Part shown: in pieces, positions 22,801-33,807 of the stretch
Numbering within the stretch: the first letter of the stretch is position 1
How the letters are laid out: each line of letters begins with the position of its first letter
DNA from: Sporothrix humicola
Taxonomy: Eukaryota; Ascomycota; Sordariomycetes; Ophiostomatales; Ophiostomataceae
DNA length: 64,000 nt
Assembly: GCA_021396245.1 (NCBI GenBank)
Contig: WNYE01000003.1
Location: forward strand, 744,001-808,000
Reading direction: 5' to 3'
Made by a program: the position numbers and the translations under genes
The notes under the pieces: model-generated
Databases searched by the model: none
Told to the model about the DNA's origin: nothing
The model's input: only the letters and a program-made list of their open reading frames with translations

Positions 22801-23259
22801 CGTGTGTCGATTGTTCAACGCACCATTTGAGAGGGTCTGGTTCTGATCACTCCATGGACAAGTGGATTTTAATGGCTCGTGAAAGAATAACGGGTACGAG
22901 CAGGTTCAAGTAAGAAGTAGGCAAAGCCCAATAAGCGCCCCACTTCTCGCCCGAAGTGTTTTGAATTTTCCCCGCTCTCAGGAGTTGTTTTATTTTCCCC
23001 GCTCTTAGCGCTGTCATGGCAAGTCTCGGAAAAATAAGTCGCTGACCCCCTAAATTAATCTTGCCTAATAAGATGTCCTCGACTCGACTGCGAAAACCCT
23101 AACCAAAACGCGGGAAGCGAACAGTCGCAAACTGGACTTCACGCTTCGACCTTCGACGAGAATATTTCCTTCCCATTTCCCTCCCGTTTCCTTAAATACG
23201 CACTTAGACTCGTCTTTTAACACGGTAATCTCATGGTAAGATTACCGTTAAAACGATAG
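22801..23259. other. Repeat-derived AT-shifted DNA
   Basis: No gene. A near-duplicate phrase (TTTTCCCCGCTCT) occurs twice at about 22960-23010. The skewed composition around it suggests mutated repeat DNA. Confidence 0.45.
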
Positions 23260-23442
23260 TACGTCGATGAGCGGTTACGATTTGACGCCGAACCTTTAAT
23301 AAAAAAGACGAAAATACGAAGCGAGACTGAACTCGAGGCTTGGGTATCCTGGAAATATCCTCCCGAGTTTTGGGACAGACTCTTCGATATTAGTTTTACA
23401 CGTAAGGCGTTGAAAGAGTACGATCGCCGCGTCCGTCTTTAA
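23260..23442 (+). pseudogene. Short coding relic with YPPEFWDRL...TRKALKEYDRR motif
   Basis: Sixty codons are open between a TAG at 23257-23259 and the stop at 23440-23442. They end in a YPPEFWDRL and TR-x-AL-x-E-x-DRR pattern that I associate with a widespread fungal hypothetical family often found near repeats. The flanks are AT-rich and unreadable. It is a fragment, not a working gene. The family association is from memory and should be treated as tentative. Confidence 0.45.
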
Positions 23443-23674
23443 TATTATTCTTCGCCACTTTTGTTTTGTTTGAAAGGTTGAGTTAAATAACTTGTGTATA
23501 CTTTGTTTATTAGAAGCTTTGTTCGGTTCACGAAACTCGGTTGTTTAAATTTTATTAATTTTCGCGAAGTAAAAAAACTTTAAGTATAAAACTTTTATTT
23601 ATTAATATAAATTAAATTTATTTAATATTTATAATTAATAATAACTTTTTACTTTTTTTTATTATAAGTGTAAA

Positions 23675-25430
23675 ATGGACAACTTTAGCAGCCTTTATGG
23701 CGACGATAGAGCCGTCCAGATCTGCAAGGAGACTGATATCGTTATTGATCATCTGGTGGCCGACGTTGCTCGAGATTTCAGCCCAGAAGACCAGCAGCGA
23801 CCGGCTAATCGACTCAAACAAATGGAGAATCTAACGTACCTTTAGCTACATCCCACTTTCGATATCATACGTCAGCAGCCTCACAACTTTGGTCGTCCTC
23901 GTGACATAGAGGACCATCTTAACGCTATTCCCTACCAGATTGCAGATGCATATGAGGCAATCTTGAGGAGGGCTACCGACATTCGTCGTACATCAGCACT
24001 GATCAAAATTATTCTGGTTACAAAACTTTCACTGTCGCTAAATTCAACCAATGTTGCCCTTACGCTGGCTCTCTCAGATGGGGTCGATAACGAGCAGCTG
24101 AATCCCGGGACAACCATTGATCTTCAAAAGGATATAAGGTACATCGTGTCATTCCAAAGCATAATCACGAATCTCTGTGGACTGGTGACTTACAAGATGA
24201 AAACCAGGAGTGTGTCTTTCATTCATCAGACGGTGACTGATTTTCTGATTGGCCGCAAAGTTCTCAACAGATACTGGCAGGGCCGGTTCTCCATCCAAGA
24301 AGCAAATGACCTTTTTTCGCCCATTTGCGTTCGCTATCTGTGCTTGCCCGACTTGGAATCAGGAAAATGTGTGAACAGGGGCGCCTACTCGGAGGATGCG
24401 GTTTGGGCATGGACCAGAAACCGTGACTTCACGACTCTTACCTCGATGACATGGCACTACCACTTCGTGAGACAATCGGCAGACGCACAAGAGAGATGGT
24501 CCCAACATGCCCGACATTGTGTGATAAGTCAAATGCCCGGAGCCATATCTGGATGAACTTGGTGCAAGTGGGTTTTGACGCACAATATGCGGAATTAAAT
24601 CCTCCGCATTGGGTTAAAGTGCCCTAGCCACACAATCAACATTTGGAACTGTGTGCATGCTTTCGCTCACCTCGGTGGCCAAAAAGATGCTAGAGTCCGG
24701 CGAGCAAACAAATGCCAAGGAGCGGGATATGTCTGGGAGATCGTGCATTATGCGAAGTCTTTGCATGCCTGTCCGTTCCTTCACGGCCGATATCATCACC
24801 CTCTTGATGCAGCACGGTGCCAAGATCTACATGTCCAACAGTTGGGGACGGACTCCTCTCCATTTGGCGGTCACCAAATGCACTTTGCAAGACGTGATCA
24901 TGCTGCTCAAGCTAGGCGCTCCAGTTCGTCCATGCGATGTTGAAGGCCAAACCCCGCTGCACATGGCGGTCTTCCGCAATCACATCAAGATGATCATTTT
25001 GCTGCTGAACAATGGTGCTGACCCAGCGGATCAAAACGCCAAGAAACTTACTCTTCAGATTGCTGTGCTTCTGGGCATCTATGGGTGTGCAGAGACACTG
25101 CTCGATCATGGAGCCAGTGCCACGGACATATATGCCGCGAATTTGGGTATTCTAGCCAGCCGCCATGCCCGATTTATTGCTGACCCCAAGTTTGTGTCGC
25201 TGCTCGTGGCACATGGGGCCGACATCGACGAGCTGAAAAAGCCTTTGTCAGGCCCGCCTGAGGAAGACCCGGGCCCAGAAGTCCGCGAAGCTCGACGGAT
25301 TGAGCGAATCAAGCTCAACCAGGCAAATTTCAGTCAAAACGCGCAGGTTAATCTTTTTATAGAAGAGTCGGAAGAGTCGGGAGATGAGAGCACGGAGTGG
25401 GACAATAATTCGGTTGAAGGGGATAGCTGA
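23675..25430 (+). pseudogene. Dead NACHT-ankyrin gene (C-terminal part)
   Basis: From 23675 the sequence reads like the part after a NACHT NTPase: VARDFSPEDQQR, LTFDII-type helix, DIEDHLNAIPYQIADAYEAIL, then SFIHQTVTDFL. Ankyrin repeats follow from 24651 (WGRTPLHLAV, EGQTPLHMAV, LLLNNGADP). A TAG replaces an expected Trp just after MENLTYL (about 23842). Frame changes occur near 24540 and 24625. The last segment, 24651-25430, is open for 260 codons. The N-terminal domain and P-loop are absent; the DNA upstream is AT-rich, repeat-like and unreadable. Confidence 0.8.
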
Positions 25431-26505
25431 CATTACCACGGCAGATTACATCCACGAGCTGTTCAATAAGCCTGTTTGTTGTGAGATCTTCAAGTGCAAG
25501 CAATGAAGACGCTGCTACTGGACAAAATGGCGTTTTTTTCGTGCGTTTCAGTTACTAGTTTTTCTGTTGTGTTGGTTTTGTTACATCTTTATCATCGATC
25601 TTTGTGTCATTATTACTGTTTGCTATTTTGTACTTCATATTTCTAAGTTTGGTTATCATTCAAATTCGTTTGACGGTCATTTGATTGTCGTTTTATTTTG
25701 TCCTGTATCAACAAAGTTGTCAAGTTTAAAAGTTATATTTATTAACCAACAGCTTTGTTTATTTATTTTTTATTTTTATTTTTTTGTTGGCATGGTCAAC
25801 CCTTTCAGTTGGGGTATGTTTTTTTTTTTGGAATTAATTTATTTTATTTTCGTTGAACAAGAATTTAACTGGCACGTGAATGCAGACTGTTTGATTTTTT
25901 AATAATATTTTTGCTCAGAAGTACTCCAAGTAATATTCACCTGTCCGGCAAAGGTGTGATGAATCCAAGACTTTGTACCCATACCTTTGCATTGCAAACC
26001 GAGAACACAGATACTTGCGGCATCAATATGCACAGAGTTAAAACTCAGATGTCAACATCGTGACAGGATGGCACTAACACAGGCACTGGCGCGAACGAGC
26101 CCAGGGGAAACAGCAGGATGTGGGTCCATGGAAAATTTCGAGAAATATTACATAAGCCGCTAAATTTGCCAATTGCACCAATCAGACCCCGCATCCCACA
26201 TTTTTTGACCCTTTCCTGACCGCAAAATGCGAAATGAGAAAATCAGAGGCGCGTCTAGCCCCCTGCATTTTTAGAGTTTTTTTTTTGTTGGCCCCCCTAA
26301 TTACGACTGTGCGGTTGTACTTTTTTTCTGGACGACGTCTCACCGTTTCATCGACTCGGATCTGGACCGTACCCAGTACCTCTCTCCCTGTTCTCGCCGC
26401 CAACAAGACAATCCAACCGGCCTCGCCTTTGTTCGTCTCCTTTTGTTTACCAACGCGTTTCGACCTTTTCCCCTTCTTCTCCTTCCACCCTCCACATCCG
26501 CAACA
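25431..26505. other. Intergenic, AT-rich then pyrimidine-rich leader
   Basis: No gene was recognised. The stretch 25550-25920 is T-rich and gives spurious hydrophobic ORFs. About 26270-26505 is C/T-rich and probably the promoter and 5' UTR of the RRM gene. Confidence 0.6.
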
Positions 26506-27562
26506 ATGGACTCTCCCAGCCACAATGGTGAGAAGGGCGCCGTCGACGTGGCCCGCCGTGTCTACCTTGGTAGGTCTTGACAAGCTTGAGCAGCAATTGC
26601 AGAGGAAGTACGACGTATTGTTCGACGAAATGCTAACTCTGCTTCCTTCCCTAGGCAACGTCCCCTACGCCACCAGCCCCAACGAGGTCGAGGACGCCCT
26701 CCGGGACCACGGCTTCGGCGAAATCGGGAGCATCCACATGTCGATCAACGACACCGGCCGCAACCCGGGCTACTGCTTTGTCGACTTCGACGACCCCAAG
26801 ACGGCCGAGTCGGCGATTAAATCACTCTCACTCGTGATGAAGATCCACGGCCGTGATATCAAGGTCGGCCCGTGCCAGCCCAAGCAGAACAGCCAGCGCA
26901 GCGATCGGCTGGTCGACCGCTGGGGTTCGTCGAGAGATTCGAGCAACTACAACAACTACAACAACTACAACAACAACAACAACAACAACGGAAACTCGGA
27001 GGGCAGCCGCTGGAGCGAATTGAAAAAGGGCACGGACGCGCGAAACGGCGACGGCCGCAGCAGCGCGCAGTACAACAACGGCAACGGCAACAGCACGCGC
27101 GACCAGCCCAGCGGCAAGCGGCTGTACATTGGCAACCTCGGCCCCACGCTTGACGAGGAGCAGGACCAGCAGGAAATTGGCAAACTCCTGCAGGAAGCCA
27201 AAGTCTCGCCGCTCGCCATCACCAAGCGCATCGCCGCCCGCGACCACGAGACCAACCAGGCATTCTGCTTTGTCGACTTTGCGACGGCCGAGGAGGCAAC
27301 AAAGGCCATAAACGCCCTGAACGGCAAGGCCCACGGCAAGGAGGGCAACACGCTGCGGGTGTCGATTGCACACGGCAAGACAGAGGGCGGCCGGACAAGA
27401 TACGAGCAGCGCAACAACTACAACTACGACCGCAACGGCGAGTTGAACATCAACATCAACGGTGACCGCGACGGCAACAACACCGGCTACCGGAAGCGGC
27501 AGACGGCCGACGACGGCCCGCCGCGGGCACTCGGCTCCAACAACTGGCGCAGAAAGGATTAA
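26506..27562 (+). CDS. RNA-binding protein with two RRM domains
   Basis: Exons 26506-26569 and 26655-27562 (intron 26570-26654, GTAGGT to TAG, phase 1) give 323 aa. RRM1 has RNP2 VYLGNV spanning the splice junction and RNP1 NPGYCFVDF. RRM2 has RNP2 LYIGNL and RNP1 QAFCFVDF. Both RNP1s have Cys where Gly/Ala is usual. The linker holds an Asn-rich tract encoded by AAC repeats (about 26940-26990) and further Asn/Gly/Arg-rich sequence; the C-terminus is Asn/Arg-rich too. The ATG context is CAACAATGG. The reading frame passes through the intron without a stop in the exon-2 frame, which could mislead gene finders. A role in mRNA processing or stability is likely but unspecified. Confidence 0.9.
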
Positions 27563-29496
27563 ATCAAGCGTGGGGAATCATTGAGCGAGTTTTCTGTCTT
27601 TCTTGACCGACTTTTTGAATCTCTGGAGCCTCTCCTTTTTCATATTACCTCTGGGTTATGATCTTTATGATCTTTCTTATTTTCTTTCCATTTTCTTTCC
27701 ATCTTTCTTCTTTCTTTGTCTCTCATCTTCACGTCTTATGTGTCTCATGTGTTTCATGAATGAAGGATGTCTTTTTTTGTCATGTCTCTTTCTTATTGTC
27801 ACCTGTCATGACGATTTACAGCCGTATTTCTTTTACGTTTATGTCGAAAAGCAACAGCAACACAAAAGCAATTGGGAATAGGGATATTTAGAGTTTATGC
27901 GTTCTTGTCTAGCCGACTTAATGTCATGAAAAGTACAGTTAGTAACACGTTAGGATCATGCACGCAATGCCGTTTACTTACGTCACAATGAGTATTCAAA
28001 TCACAGATTAAATGTCAAGGAGCGGGGTGAAGGATTGACCCAAGGTCTGGACCGTACTGTGTCCGAATTATTGCAGCCCAGCGAAAACGACGACGGGTAA
28101 TTACATGAATCATAAGGTCCAAGTAGTCCAAATACCGGCCCAGCCAATGAGGTTCTCGTTTTCTCACGACATTCTTCGTTTCGAAGACTCAATTCGAGTT
28201 CAACGTGACGGTAAAAGGTGTTAATGCAGGTGGATTATTCGAAAAGCAAGCTTATGCAACTGGATTACTTCCTGCCGGAATTTAGATAACACACGAGATA
28301 GTCGTTTGTCGGGATTACAACCTCCGAAAGAAGACAAAGGCTGTGCCTCACACGGGAAACTCCAGTTCAGCGCTTGTTTCCCACGCGAGGGAGTGAGAAC
28401 TAGCGATAGTGTCCCGTTGCAACGGCACTCGGAAGCCGGCAAGGCTGCGACGGTTGACGATCCTCCCGAGGATTGATCGTTGGAAAATGTCCCGATGTTT
28501 AACGTCACTAACATGATGAATTTACTTGATTGCCTCATTTTTCCACTTTGCGGAGATACTGATTGTTGAATCTTGTCGCTTTGAAATCAAATCGGTGTTA
28601 AGCAGAGTGTCGCCAAAACAAGAAGAAAACAGCTCAAAGCTATGGGGTACACCATGAAGTATTTTTTTCTCGGCTCTCGCTCTGTTCGCCTCTATGCTGG
28701 CGTCAGCGATTCTCGACATCTTTCTGTTCCTTTTTTTCTCTTGCATATGCAGCTACGAACTGCGCGGAACATGTCCCATTAGAGTAAAGAGTTTGCAGTT
28801 CCACTCACACCTCTGCAGTCTGCAAAACGAGAAACTCTGCAAAAGGTCTCCAAAGTCTCGATCTTCCCGATTTGTGCAGTTGTCATCCCTTTATCTCCAC
28901 TAGTGCAATTGAGACAAGCCTGCTCGGCCTGTTAAGGAGTCAAGACAGCCCGAAAACGAACCCAAAACGACATCGCGCCAACAGCTTCCTGCAAAAGGAC
29001 CATACAGAAGCTGAGTTTCATTGTTTCTTCCGCTTCTCGCCTCTATTGCCCTCTCCATTCGGCTTCTTTCTTAACTCCTAGAGCACGCATCATTGCCTTA
29101 ATTGCCCCAATCTCGGAAATCGCCTCCCTTCAATGGCAGCGTCTTTCAACATCTTTTTTGCTTTTCTTTCAAGCTTGTCGAAAGCTGAAAGCCCGCCTGT
29201 CTGCGTAGCTCCTCGGCACCCCCAATCGAGCTCACGGGATGAGTAAGTTTAGTATTACCTGCACAAAAGCACCACAAACGCAACTGAAGCACATATTTAC
29301 ACTTCCACGGACCCTCCACACAGGACGAATTGAGGCAATTCTCCTCCCGACTTTCCATACTTTCTTTTTCGTGTTCTAGAAAAATCCACGAAGTAGCCCC
29401 AAAATATGATAGGAGTTAAGCGTCGAAGTACTCGTGCTAGCTCGAAGCTTTCTTTTTCTAGAGCAACGCTCTTGTGCTTTACGTCATGGCTCCTGT
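27563..29496. other. Long intergenic region
   Basis: Positions 27600-27760 are T/C-rich (3' UTR-like). From 28000 to 29450 no gene, tRNA or repeat family was recognised on either strand. Confidence 0.55.
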
Positions 29497-29508
29497 AGAT
29501 ATAAAAGG
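29497..29508 (+). promoter_or_regulatory. TATA-like element of the alcohol dehydrogenase gene
   Basis: AGATATAAAAGG lies about 140 bp before the ATG, in a plausible core-promoter position. Confidence 0.4.
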
Positions 29509-29645
29509 ACGAGCATTCCTGTTGCTAGAGATGATGAAAGACTTCGAAAGCGATTGAATTGTCAATTCGAATCAAAGTCTCGTCAACATATCCACATTAC
29601 ACGACCAAAGACATCAACATAATACCTTTACCGCCACGCCACACA

Positions 29646-30787
29646 ATGTCTTCCGATAAGTTTGAGGGCTGGCTGGGCCTCGACAGCAACAGCGTCAAGG
29701 GCCAAATGAAGTGGGGCGAGTTTGCGCCCAAGAAGTGGGAAGAGACGGACGTCGACATCCAGGTTTCGCATTGCGGCATCTGCGGATCGGATCTGCACAC
29801 TCTGCAGTCGGGCTGGGGCGAAACAAAGTATCGTGAGTCCACCCTGTGTAGCAGAAAGACAGTCACACCTACCCTCATTGACATTCACTAACCGTGTACT
29901 TAGCCTGCGTCGTCGGCCATGAGATCGTGGGCAAGGCGGTCCGCGTCGGCAAGGAGGTCAAACACGTCAAAGTGGGCGACCGTGTCGGCGTCGGCGCACA
30001 GGGCCGCTCGTGTCTCCAAAAAGACTGCCCCGAATGTTCGCAGGGTATGGAGAGCTACTGCTCACGCGGCAGCGTCGGCACCTACAACGGCATCCACCCC
30101 AACGAAGTCGGCAAGTCGTACGGCGGCTACGCGACGTACAACCGCAGTAACGGCCATTTCGTGTTCAAGATCCCTGATGCGCTCAAGTCGGAGCACGCGG
30201 CGCCCATGCTCTGCGGCGGCGTCACCGTCTATTCGCCGCTAAAACGCCACGGCGCCGGCCCGGGCAAGACGGTCGGCATTGTCGGCGTGGGCGGTCTGGG
30301 CCATTTCGGTGTCCTGTTTGCCAAAGCGCTGGGCGCGGACCGCGTCGTCGCCCTCTCGCGCCGAAACGACAAGCGCGAGGACGCCCTGGCCTTGGGCGCC
30401 GACGAGTACATTGCCACCGCCGAGGACAAGGACTGGGCCACTAAGAACGCGCGCACCCTCGACCTGATTGTCTCGACCATCTCGAGCGCCAAGATGCCCA
30501 TGAGCGACTACTTGAAACTCCTGAAAGTGCACGGCACGTTTGTCCAGGTCGGTATTCCGGATGGCGGCAACCTGCCGCCCATCAAGGCCTTTACGCTCGT
30601 CGGCAGCGGCATCCAGGTCGGCGGCAGCGCCATTGGCGCGCCCTCGGAGATCCGCGAGATGTTGCAGCTGGCCGCCGACAAGGGCATCAAACCATGGGTG
30701 CAGGTGCGCCCGCTCAAGGATGCGAATGCCGCCGTCGTCGACATGGACGAGGGCAAGGCACGGTACCGCTATGTCCTGGAGGCATGA
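29646..30787 (+). CDS. Zinc-dependent NADP alcohol dehydrogenase (cinnamyl/ADH6 type)
   Basis: Exons 29646-29832 and 29904-30787 (intron 29833-29903, phase 1) give 356 aa, the usual length. The catalytic zinc ligands are the Cys in SHCGICGSD and the His-Glu of GHE just after the intron. The structural zinc site is the Cys group in SCLQKDCPEC...YC. The Rossmann motif is VGVGGLGHFG, and the following Ser-Arg-Arg after the second strand indicates NADP preference. The family reduces medium-chain and aromatic aldehydes to alcohols in the cytosol. The substrate cannot be told from sequence. The gene stands alone. Confidence 0.93.
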
Positions 30788-31182
30788 AGGGACTGATGTG
30801 AGATGATTGATGAAAATGGTGAAGAAATGAAGTTTAGAGATAGGATGGCGAGGTGTTGTGAGGAGTTGATTGGTTACTTTTAATATATTCATATTACGCA
30901 CAGAAAACGAATGGAAGGTTGTACGAAAACCTGGGAGGTCTCATTAATTCCGGTGACACAGTGTGTCAGAATCCTCTCCTCCGGCGGGGGCCAAATAATG
31001 TGAGGCTGAGCTCATGAGGAGTTAGAGTCATGCGGCTAGAGTGACTGCATCTGTTTAAGTGACGGGACATTTCCTCTTCGATTGTACATCTCCCTATTTT
31101 CTTCGAGGTTATGTGCGACATCACTATCAGCGCAACGCAGCCAAACTGAACCTCGTACTGCTTTATAGCTACGTGATCAATC

Positions 31183-31723
31183 ATGGAACCAGCAGACGCT
31201 GTGAATGGAGATCAGTTTCTCTCTACCACGAGGCTGGCCGTCACGGACCCTCAACCACCAAAAACGGATTGGCAGGAACGAAGGTCACTCTCAAGACAAA
31301 AGCGGAAGGTGCGACGCCCAAAACGGCAAAAATCGCCGATTCAGTACCGCTTGTGGAATTCTACACGGAAGGATCCCCGACGGATCTCGGCACTGCACTG
31401 TCGATTGTTAAAGGTTTTGAGGAGATTGGCCTTAATGGGAATATAAATCTGTGGAAGGTCCCAATGTACAGTCAGTATGCCGACCCGGGTCAGATATTTC
31501 CAGATGGTCGCGTTCCGGTCTGGAAATGGATCAAACCAGATGGACCATATGGTCCACTGCGAGGGTTTTGGGAGATAGATATCGACAAGGCATTGGCATA
31601 TGGCCATTGGAATGGCGGCAAAGACTTGCTGTTTTTGGTTTCTGGAGTGTCATAGGATGCACGGGACTAGCTTGCTGGGCGACGGTGTGGGACACTTCCA
31701 GTTTTGACGTGATGATGGGCTGA
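31183..31723 (+). pseudogene. Possible small gene of unknown function with frame breaks
   Basis: An ATG at 31183 opens a short frame. A different frame from about 31250 to 31655 reads more like protein (LVEFYTEGSPTDLGTALSIV, VPVWKWIKPDGPYGPLRGFWEIDIDKAL). A third frame completes a hydrophobic end (FWSVIGCTGLACWATVWDTSSF) stopping at 31723. No GT-AG pair of sensible length links them. I do not recognise the family. It is either a decayed gene with at least two frameshifts or chance. Confidence 0.3.
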
Positions 31724-31827
31724 GTCTGGCGAATGGACAACTGCTATCAACAAGGTCTATTCACTAGTATCCGGAAATGTACAGCGCTATGTAGTCTATG
31801 TCATCTATGGGGTACCGTCCCTGTCTA

Positions 31828-32395
31828 TCATTTCGTCGCCTCTTTCGCGCACTCCGTCGTGACCGAGATATCCGAAATGGAAAACGTCGTGAACCCGACC
31901 AGCGAGGGCGTCAGCGTTGTCGTCGCGCTCGCCGGCTGAAACTCACCCGCGAACAAAGTCCAGTCCGCGTCGGGACTGTTCGACACGGTAGACTTGATGT
32001 TGCTGCCGCTCTCTAGGTCTGCCACCGTGCACGTTGCCGAAAATGAGCCGGTCGGTGTCGTGAAGACCAGGCTGAGATCGTAAGTGGCGCCCACGTCGGA
32101 CACTGGCCGAGCGGCAGAAATGTGATCGAACCGCCAGGAATGGCGCTGGTGGTCTAGCCGGCACTGCCGTCGGCAAAGTTGCCGTTGACGACTTTGTTAA
32201 CACATCCTGCTGGTGTGATAGACGGAGATGCGGAAGGTGATGAAACGGAAGACGCGGAGGACGCGGATGATATGGATGACAACGCAGGCTTGCTTGGACG
32301 GCAGTTGCCAGCAAGGGCCGTATTGGCTGCCAGGCCAAGCGCCAGATCGTGGAAAATGCTCTTGATCTTTGTACTGTTGGGTGCCGGTGATGTTT
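31828..32395 (-). pseudogene. Second broken Ser-rich secreted protein with carbohydrate-binding-like domain
   Basis: On the minus strand a leader (SIFHDLALGLAANTALAG) is followed by a Ser/Ala/Pro stalk, then CVNKVVNGNFADGSAG and a TAG where Trp is expected, then more beta-type sequence. After a frame change at about 32100 the domain continues with SDVGATYDLSLVF and ends SVTTECAKEATK. No ATG precedes the leader in frame; an ATC stands about where an ATG would be. Layout and the VNG-x-F start match the broken gene at 6.0-6.7 kb. The TGG-to-TAG change is the type RIP makes. Confidence 0.65.
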
Positions 32396-33807
32396 AGTGC
32401 AGCTTTTCGTTTTTCAAATGTTAAAACGGTCGGACGAGAAAGGTTTATGGACGGGGCTGGCCGCCCACATGCAATTTCATTGTTTGCCATTACTTTCATG
32501 CTGCTGAACTGAACTCCCCGCTCTCAAAATATTATGTGCCCCGCGGGTGCCGACGAGACTGGCCTAAATCCACGTCTGTAGTGTTCCCGAATTGATCGTC
32601 TGGATTGGCACGCCAGTAATCGAGTAAAGTTCATGCATGTTCGTGCTAAGATCGGCTAGAGCCGGCCCTGCCAGATCCAACTGTCACGCTATTGATTTCC
32701 TTTCAAGGCAAAACTTAGATTTTCCCGGCTGCGTGGAATCTGTGATGAAAAGGGAAGAAACGACCAGTATCTGTATCTGTATTCGGTCACCTCTAGCTGT
32801 ACGGAAATGTCTGTCATGCCGACCGTACCAGAATCCATCACGTAGCAGTTGAGGGTCGGAAATGGTTGGTGCTGACACATACTCGTAAAATACAAGTCAC
32901 CTTACTCGCTCGCAAATCGAACGCAGCGTTTGTTGTCGGGCGTGGCGCACAGTTCGCTGGTCGGGAACAACACGGGGGTCGAGTAGTCTGGAGAGGAGCA
33001 ACATACTATGGGTATGGAGATGCAGAGGGAGTGGCAGACGAGACGGAAGATGGGGTAGGAATGGGACAGGTGAAAAAAAGAAAACAGAGCAAACCGAGGA
33101 TGCTGGGAGAATTGACGAAACTGAAGAAATCAAAGACAATGAGTGTCTGCGGAGGCATTTTGAGGCAACCGCGGTGCTCACGGCGGGGCAAAAGACAAGC
33201 GCAGGACAAGATCAGACGAATACGATCACAGACAGAACTCATTGGAAGTTGGATCATCCATTATATTTGCTGTCGCCCCGCTTTAGGGATGTTGCGTTTA
33301 CTCTTACTGGGACAGAGGACACAGTACTGGTATCTCCATGGTCGGCTCACTGGCGGGCAAGCAGACAGCCACTTTAATTGACTTAGCCAGTTGGTGAAAT
33401 AAGGGCAATCGGACGTGTTGACATAGATTACCGAATCTGGAAATATGCCACGAAAAGCGATGTGGGGCACCCTTTGCGCGAATGCTCCTTGAATTTTTTT
33501 ATTTTTTTTGGCCTGTTTGGAAGGCTGTGGCTGACGTCAATTGACATATTCGGGATAACCACTGCAGATCAGTCAGATTCTACCCTCCATCATCGCCAGA
33601 TAAAAGCTTGTTTTGCGATGCAGAGAGATGCTCCGCAAGCGCGTCAATACGAGCATCGAGGCTTGAGTAATAATATATGGAAAGGAAAATAGAATTTAAA
33701 GGAGGCCTGAGAACGCTTCTTTTCCTTTCCAAAAAAAATCTTCTCTGTCGCAAACCTAGCATTTTACCAATTCTCAATGCCCCCCTTCCCCCAATAAACA
33801 ATTCAAC
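32396..33807. other. Intergenic region
   Basis: The minus strand at 33010-33180 has a hydrophobic then Ser/Pro-rich stretch in broken frames; this is not enough to call a gene. Nothing else was recognised. Confidence 0.5.

Noticed and set aside
25567..25902. Hydrophobic 111-codon ORF
   Set aside because: Produced by T-rich low-complexity DNA (Phe/Leu/Ile runs), not a gene.
26828..27373. 181-codon minus-strand ORF inside the RRM gene
   Set aside because: The long Val run is the complement of the AAC repeats; shadow of a real gene.
32866..33381. 171-codon plus-strand ORF
   Set aside because: Basic, low-complexity translation with no domain; the other strand is equally weak.
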